A DNA stretch of 23,838 nt from Candidatus Scatomorpha merdipullorum (lineage in GTDB: Bacteria; Bacillota; Clostridia; Oscillospirales; Oscillospiraceae): positions 1 through 23,838 of the forward strand of contig DVJK01000218.1 of the NCBI GenBank assembly GCA_018716795.1, in the 5' to 3' direction. A program made the translations under genes and the position numbers. The notes beneath the pieces were generated by a model. That model searched no databases. It worked only from the letters and a program-made list of their open reading frames with translations, and was not told the DNA's origin. This document shows positions 20,561 to 23,838 of this stretch, piece by piece (positions within the stretch are counted from its first letter, which is position 1; each line of letters starts with the position of its first letter).

Positions 20561-21136
20561 GTGAGGATATATTATGCGGCGCTGGAGGGCTTTGAGCCCT
20601 CGCGGGCGATTGCGCGCGGGCGGAGGGGCACGGCCCTGAGCGCGCTGGCCTGGTCGCTCCTGCTCTGGGCGCTGAGGCGCGAGGGCCTGGAGACCCTGCC
20701 GGAGACCGGGCTTGACGCGCGCGGGAGGCCCTGCTTCCCCGGGCGCGAGGATATCCGCTTTTCCCTGAGCCACACCGAGGGCTGGGCGCTCTGCGCGCTC
20801 GGCCGCGCGCCCCTCGGCGCGGACGTGCAGCGCATCTCGCCGCGCGACGAGGCCTTCGCCGCGCGGCTCATGTCCGGGCGCGAGCGCGAGGATTTCACGC
20901 TGCACGAGCTCTGGTGCCTGCGCGAGAGCGTTTACAAGCTCGCCGGGGAGGGGGATCTCCGCGCCATGCGCTTTTGCCGGCGCGGCGGCGTGATAGTCCC
21001 GCCGCTCGAGGGCGTCGCCTGCCGGCTCTACGGCGAGGTGCCCGGCTGCGCCGCGGCCGCCGCGGCCATGGGGCCGGAGCGGCTGCCCGACGCGCTCGAG
21101 CGCGCGGAGACGCGCGAGCTCATGACAAACATTTGA
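20561..21136 (+). CDS. 4'-phosphopantetheinyl transferase (Sfp-like)
   Basis: A 191-aa enzyme that moves 4'-phosphopantetheine from CoA to carrier proteins. Landmarks are the RGRPCF strand (55-60), FSLSHTEGWALCAL (67-80), the metal site GADVQ (86-90, Asp88) and the helix WCLRESVYKLAGEG (118-131, Glu122, Lys126), a variant of WxxKESxxK. The second metal-site residue is Gln90 where Sfp has Glu. It is shorter than Sfp (about 220 aa). The GTG at 20561 is chosen because GGGAGG lies 7 nt upstream; an in-frame GTG at 20543 precedes that site. No polyketide or non-ribosomal peptide genes are near, so it may serve a general acyl or peptidyl carrier protein. A DUF975-like membrane protein follows 15 nt later. 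Confidence 0.88.
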   Translation: MRIYYAALEGFEPSRAIARGRRGTALSALAWSLLLWALRREGLETLPETGLDARGRPCFPGREDIRFSLSHTEGWALCALGRAPLGADVQRISPRDEAFAARLMSGREREDFTLHELWCLRESVYKLAGEGDLRAMRFCRRGGVIVPPLEGVACRLYGEVPGCAAAAAAMGPERLPDALERAETRELMTNI

Positions 21137-21151
21137 GAAAAGGTGAATCGT

Positions 21152-21940
21152 ATGTACTTAAACCGTCCCGCGCTCAAGGCCGAGGCCAGGGCGTGCATGA
21201 GCGCCTCGGGCGCGAAAACGTACCTGACGGCGCTGGTCTACGTCCTGCTGAGCCTGGCCATGACGGAGCTCCTGAGCCGCCTGCTCTTCCCGACGGACCA
21301 GATATATTACGTCATAGACTTCGAGAACCGGAGCGTCGGCCTCCACATAGAGCCGGAGTATTACACCCGCGTGCTGACCGAGCCGCTGGCCTACGTCATC
21401 GCGCTGCTGCTCGAGCTCGCGCTTGCGATACTCGACGCGGGCGTGGCGGTCTTCTGCCTGCGCGTGGCCCGGCGGGAGGAGAGCAGCGTCTGGAACCTGC
21501 TCGACGGCTTCGCTCAGCCCTGGCGCGTCCTGGGCCTCGTGCTGCTGCGCGGCGTGCTCATCTTCCTCTGGAGCCTGCTCTTCGTCGTGCCCGGCATAGT
21601 GGCCGCGTACCGCTACCGCCTGGCGCTCTACCTGCTGCTGGAGAACCCTCAGCTCGGCGTCACGGCCTGCCTCAGGGAGAGCAAGCGCCTCATGACGGGC
21701 CGCAAGGGCGAGCTCTTCGTGCTCGACCTCTCCCTCCTGGGCTGGTATCTGCTCAGCGCCATACCCTTCGCCGCCGTGTACACCCTGCCCTATATGCAGA
21801 CGACCTTCGCCTGCTACTACCTCGCCGTCACGGAAAACGACCGCAGGCCGGACGAGGGCGGCCGCTTCGGCCGCGCGTACGGCAGGGAGCAGGACAGGCA
21901 GCGCCGCCGGGATGACGAGCGCGAGCCCTGGGAGTATTGA
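21152..21940 (+). CDS. DUF975-like integral membrane protein
   Basis: A 262-aa membrane protein. It opens with the family-like ALKAEARACM segment, then about five to six hydrophobic helices (near 26-45, 80-105, 125-150, 190-215), with the diagnostic RGVLIFLWSLLFVVPGIVAAYRYRLALYLLLENP block and the ESKRLMTGRKGELFVLDLSLLGW block (cited in part: LFVVPGIVAAYRY; SKRLMTGRKGELF). The C-terminus is a charged, arginine- and aspartate-rich tail. These features match DUF975, whose function is unknown. I use the ATG at 21152, 6 nt after AAAAGGTG; a GTG at 21143 overlaps that site. It follows the phosphopantetheinyl transferase in the same transcript. Confidence 0.85.
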   Translation: MYLNRPALKAEARACMSASGAKTYLTALVYVLLSLAMTELLSRLLFPTDQIYYVIDFENRSVGLHIEPEYYTRVLTEPLAYVIALLLELALAILDAGVAVFCLRVARREESSVWNLLDGFAQPWRVLGLVLLRGVLIFLWSLLFVVPGIVAAYRYRLALYLLLENPQLGVTACLRESKRLMTGRKGELFVLDLSLLGWYLLSAIPFAAVYTLPYMQTTFACYYLAVTENDRRPDEGGRFGRAYGREQDRQRRRDDEREPWEY

Positions 21941-21953
21941 GCCGGAGGCAATG

Positions 21954-21981
21954 AAAAAAGGCTCCCCTCGCAAGGGGAGCC
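21954..21981 (-). terminator. Terminator of the 20-codon gene
   Basis: On the minus strand GGCTCCCCT / AGGGGAGCC form a perfect 9-bp stem with a TGCG loop, followed immediately by TTTTTT. It lies 14 nt after the small gene's stop. The plus strand lacks a T-tract, so its orientation is clear and implies a transcript on the minus strand. Confidence 0.92.
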
Positions 21982-21995
21982 GCAGCCGGCGGCGC

Positions 21996-22058
21996 TCAGC
22001 GGTCGCTGTCCTGGGCGTCGCAGCTTCCGAATATGAGATCGTCGATGTCCCGATCCAT
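21996..22058 (-). CDS. Small acidic peptide, 20 aa, unknown
   Basis: A 20-codon gene too short for routine gene finding: MDRDIDDLIF followed by GSCDAQDSDR, then TGA. GGAGGTGA, an almost perfect match to the anti-Shine-Dalgarno, lies 6 nt before the ATG, and a strong terminator follows 14 nt after the stop. The peptide has seven Asp, no Glu or Lys, three Arg and one central Cys (Cys13), after a short hydrophobic patch (LIF). It is too short for a signal peptide or membrane helix. It lies between the glycogen phosphorylase terminator and the DUF975-like gene, in its own transcription unit or in read-through from glgP. I do not recognise it; it could be a regulatory microprotein, a leader peptide or a peptide precursor. 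Confidence 0.6.
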   Translation of the reverse strand: MDRDIDDLIFGSCDAQDSDR

Positions 22059-22120
22059 TCAAGTCACCTCCGAGTTAACAGCATACAAACAATATATGCG
22101 CGCTCCCAGGGAGGTATTAC

Positions 22121-22157
22121 AAAAATTTTGGGCCGTCCGGATTTTTCCGGACGGCCC
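22121..22157 (-). terminator. Terminator after glgP
   Basis: On the minus strand GGGCCGTCCGG / CCGGACGGCCC form a perfect 11-bp stem with an AAAAAT loop, followed by AAAATTTTTG. It starts 6 nt after the glgP stop codon. Confidence 0.88.
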
Positions 22158-22163
22158 TTCGGC

Positions 22164-23838
22164 TTATATCTTCCAGATGCGCTTGGCGTACTCGCTCACG
22201 GCGCGGTCGGCGGCGAAGATGCCGCTTTCGGCGATGTTGACGAGGCCCATGCGCGCGAACTCGTTGGCGTTGCGGAGCTTGTCATAGAGCCGGTCGTGGC
22301 ACTCGACATAGCTTGCGAAGTCGGCGATGAGCATGTACTGGTCGCCGCCGTAGAGCAGGCTGCTGACGAGGTCGGCGTAGCTCTTGCCGTCGGCCAGGCC
22401 GGAGTTGAAGCGGTCGAGGACGCGCTTGAGGCGCGCGTCGCCGTTGGCGTACTGCTGAGGATTGTACCCGCTGCGGCGCAGGTTCTCGACCTCGTCGGCC
22501 CTGAGGCCGAAGAGGAACATGTTGTCGTCGCCCAGGCGCTCGTACATCTCGACGTTCGCGCCGTCGAGGGTGCCTATCGTGACGGCGCCGTTCATCATGA
22601 GCTTCATGTTGCCGGTGCCGCTGGCCTCCTTGCCGGCGGTGGAAATCTGCTCGCTTATCTCGGCGGCGGGCATGAGCTTTTCGGCCACGGAGACGCGGTA
22701 GTTCTCCAGGAAGAAGACCTGCAGCCTGCCCTTGCAGACAGGGTCGGCGTTGATGTCCGCGGAGAGGGAGTTGATGAGCTCTATCGTCCGCTTGGCGGTC
22801 TTATAGCTCGCGGCGGCCTTCGCGCCGAAGATGAAGGTGCGCGGCACGAAGTCCATGTTCGGATTGTCGTGCAGGCGGTCCTGGAGGTGGGCGATAAGCA
22901 TGGCGCACATGAGCTGGCGCTTATACTCGTGCAGGCGCTTGACCTGGACGTCGAAGACGGCGGAGGTGTCCATCTCAAAGCCCTGCGTCTTCTTCGCATA
23001 CTCGGCGAGGTGCTGCTTGTTGAAGCCCTTTATCTCGCGCAGGCGCATAAGCACCTCGTTGTCGCCCTCAAAGCGGCGGAGCTTGGAGAGCTCCTCCGGA
23101 TGGCGCAGATAGCCAGGGCCTATGAGCTCGCGCACGAGGCTGTCGAGCCTCGGGTTAATCTGGCTGAGCCAGCGGCGGTGGTCGATGCCGTTGGTGACGT
23201 AGGTGAACTTCTCCGGCTCAAACTCGCAGATGTCGCGGAAGAGGTCGTTTTTGAGGATGTCGCCGTGGAGCTTGGAGACGCCGTTAATCATGTAGCAGGC
23301 CGCGAGGCACATGTTGGCCATGTGGACCTTCCCGCCCTCTATGACGGCGTTGCGGGAAATCCTGGCGTTGTCGCCGCGGAACTTCTCGCCCAGCAGGGAG
23401 CGCCAGCGGCGGTTTATCTCGCTTATAATCTCGAACACGCGCGGCAGAAGGCTCTGCACCAGGCCCTGCGGCCAGGTTTCAAGCGCCTCGGACATTATCG
23501 TGTGGTTCGTGTATGCCACGCAGTGGCTCACGATGTTCCAGGCCTCCTCCCAGCCCAGGCCGTCCTCGTCCATGAAGATGCGCATGAGCTCGGGGATTAT
23601 CAGCGTCGGGTGCGTGTCGTTGATGTGTATGACGTGGTGCTCGGCGAAGGAGCGCACGTCGCCCCAGGTGCGGCGATGGTCGCGGACGATGTTCTGCGCG
23701 GTGGCGGAGACGAAGAAGTACTGCTGCTTGAGGCGCAGGGTCTTGCCCTCAATGTGGTCGTCGGCGGGGTAGAGCACCTTGGTGATGACCTCGGCCATCG
23801 TGCGCTGCTCCATGCTCTTGACGTACTCGCCCTCGGAG
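22164..23838 (-). CDS. glgP: Glycogen/alpha-glucan phosphorylase, 5' part outside the window
   Basis: The C-terminal 557 residues of a phosphorylase (full length about 800) that releases glucose-1-phosphate from glycogen or maltodextrin with PLP as cofactor. The frame stays open to the right edge with GEYVKSMEQRTMAEVITKV. Visible landmarks are HVIHINDTHPTLIIPELMRI, the VAYTNHTIMSEALETWP block, VTNGIDHRRWL, the KRLHEYKRQLM block and the PLP site EASGTGNMK, whose lysine codon is at 22604-22602, followed by NGAVTIGTLDGANVEM. The end, ESGIFAADRAVSEYAKRIWKI, is typical. No other glycogen genes lie in the window, so they would have to be to the right. Confidence 0.96.
   Translation of the reverse strand, partial: SEGEYVKSMEQRTMAEVITKVLYPADDHIEGKTLRLKQQYFFVSATAQNIVRDHRRTWGDVRSFAEHHVIHINDTHPTLIIPELMRIFMDEDGLGWEEAWNIVSHCVAYTNHTIMSEALETWPQGLVQSLLPRVFEIISEINRRWRSLLGEKFRGDNARISRNAVIEGGKVHMANMCLAACYMINGVSKLHGDILKNDLFRDICEFEPEKFTYVTNGIDHRRWLSQINPRLDSLVRELIGPGYLRHPEELSKLRRFEGDNEVLMRLREIKGFNKQHLAEYAKKTQGFEMDTSAVFDVQVKRLHEYKRQLMCAMLIAHLQDRLHDNPNMDFVPRTFIFGAKAAASYKTAKRTIELINSLSADINADPVCKGRLQVFFLENYRVSVAEKLMPAAEISEQISTAGKEASGTGNMKLMMNGAVTIGTLDGANVEMYERLGDDNMFLFGLRADEVENLRRSGYNPQQYANGDARLKRVLDRFNSGLADGKSYADLVSSLLYGGDQYMLIADFASYVECHDRLYDKLRNANEFARMGLVNIAESGIFAADRAVSEYAKRIWKI

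Noticed and set aside
21951..22160. Plus-strand frame starting MKKGSPRKGS just after the DUF975-like gene
   Set aside because: Its GGAGG is only 2 nt from the ATG, it runs through two terminator stems and it is antisense to the better-supported 20-codon gene.

Overview
The window looks like chromosomal core DNA from a high-GC, endospore-forming Clostridia, most like the Oscillospiraceae/Ruminococcaceae type. The reasons are: spo0A with an intact DNA-binding domain, a DUF1385 gene followed by prmC, a GerMN-type lipoprotein, a DacF-like carboxypeptidase, strong Shine-Dalgarno sites with some GTG and TTG starts, and GC-rich genes that nevertheless use ATA heavily for isoleucine. The lineage is an inference. 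No phage, transposase, CRISPR array, tRNA or rRNA was found.

Layout. (1) 35-3860, plus strand: a three-gene operon of an M20 amidohydrolase, an unrecognised multi-pass membrane protein and a 14-TM MFS transporter, probably for uptake or export and hydrolysis of an N-acyl amino acid or peptide-like compound. (2) 8999-4327, minus strand: a tightly packed operon of a ComEA-like helix-hairpin-helix protein, a response regulator, a sensor kinase, a GerMN lipoprotein, an M24 peptidase and an alpha/beta hydrolase. It ends in the remnant of a GNAT acetyltransferase whose start codon has become ATA. (3) 9000-9275: a promoter-dense divergent region. (4) 9276-11845, plus strand: a D-Ala-D-Ala carboxypeptidase with an unusual cytoplasmic tail, then a two-TM protein of unknown function. 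(5) 12669-11899, minus strand: spo0A on its own. (6) 20072-12888, minus strand: response regulator, sensor kinase, DUF1385, prmC, recA, recX, rimO, pgsA, mostly overlapping or nearly touching, preceded by a leader of about 400 nt full of repeats and interrupted once by a cluster of short hairpin repeats. (7) 20561-21940, plus strand: a phosphopantetheinyl transferase and a DUF975-like membrane protein. (8) 22058-21996, minus strand: a 20-codon gene with a textbook ribosome binding site and its own terminator. (9) 22164 to the right edge, minus strand: glycogen phosphorylase, whose 5' part lies outside the window.

The most striking observation is Spo0A. Its DNA-binding half is almost canonical, but the receiver has lost the whole phosphorylation site: the phospho-acceptor Asp is Glu, the acidic pair is Gly-Ser, and the conserved Lys is Ser. 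This suggests a master sporulation regulator that works without the phosphorelay. The next most interesting items are the orphan 20-aa peptide gene, the two repeat families sitting inside the leader and body of the recA operon, and the decayed GNAT gene.
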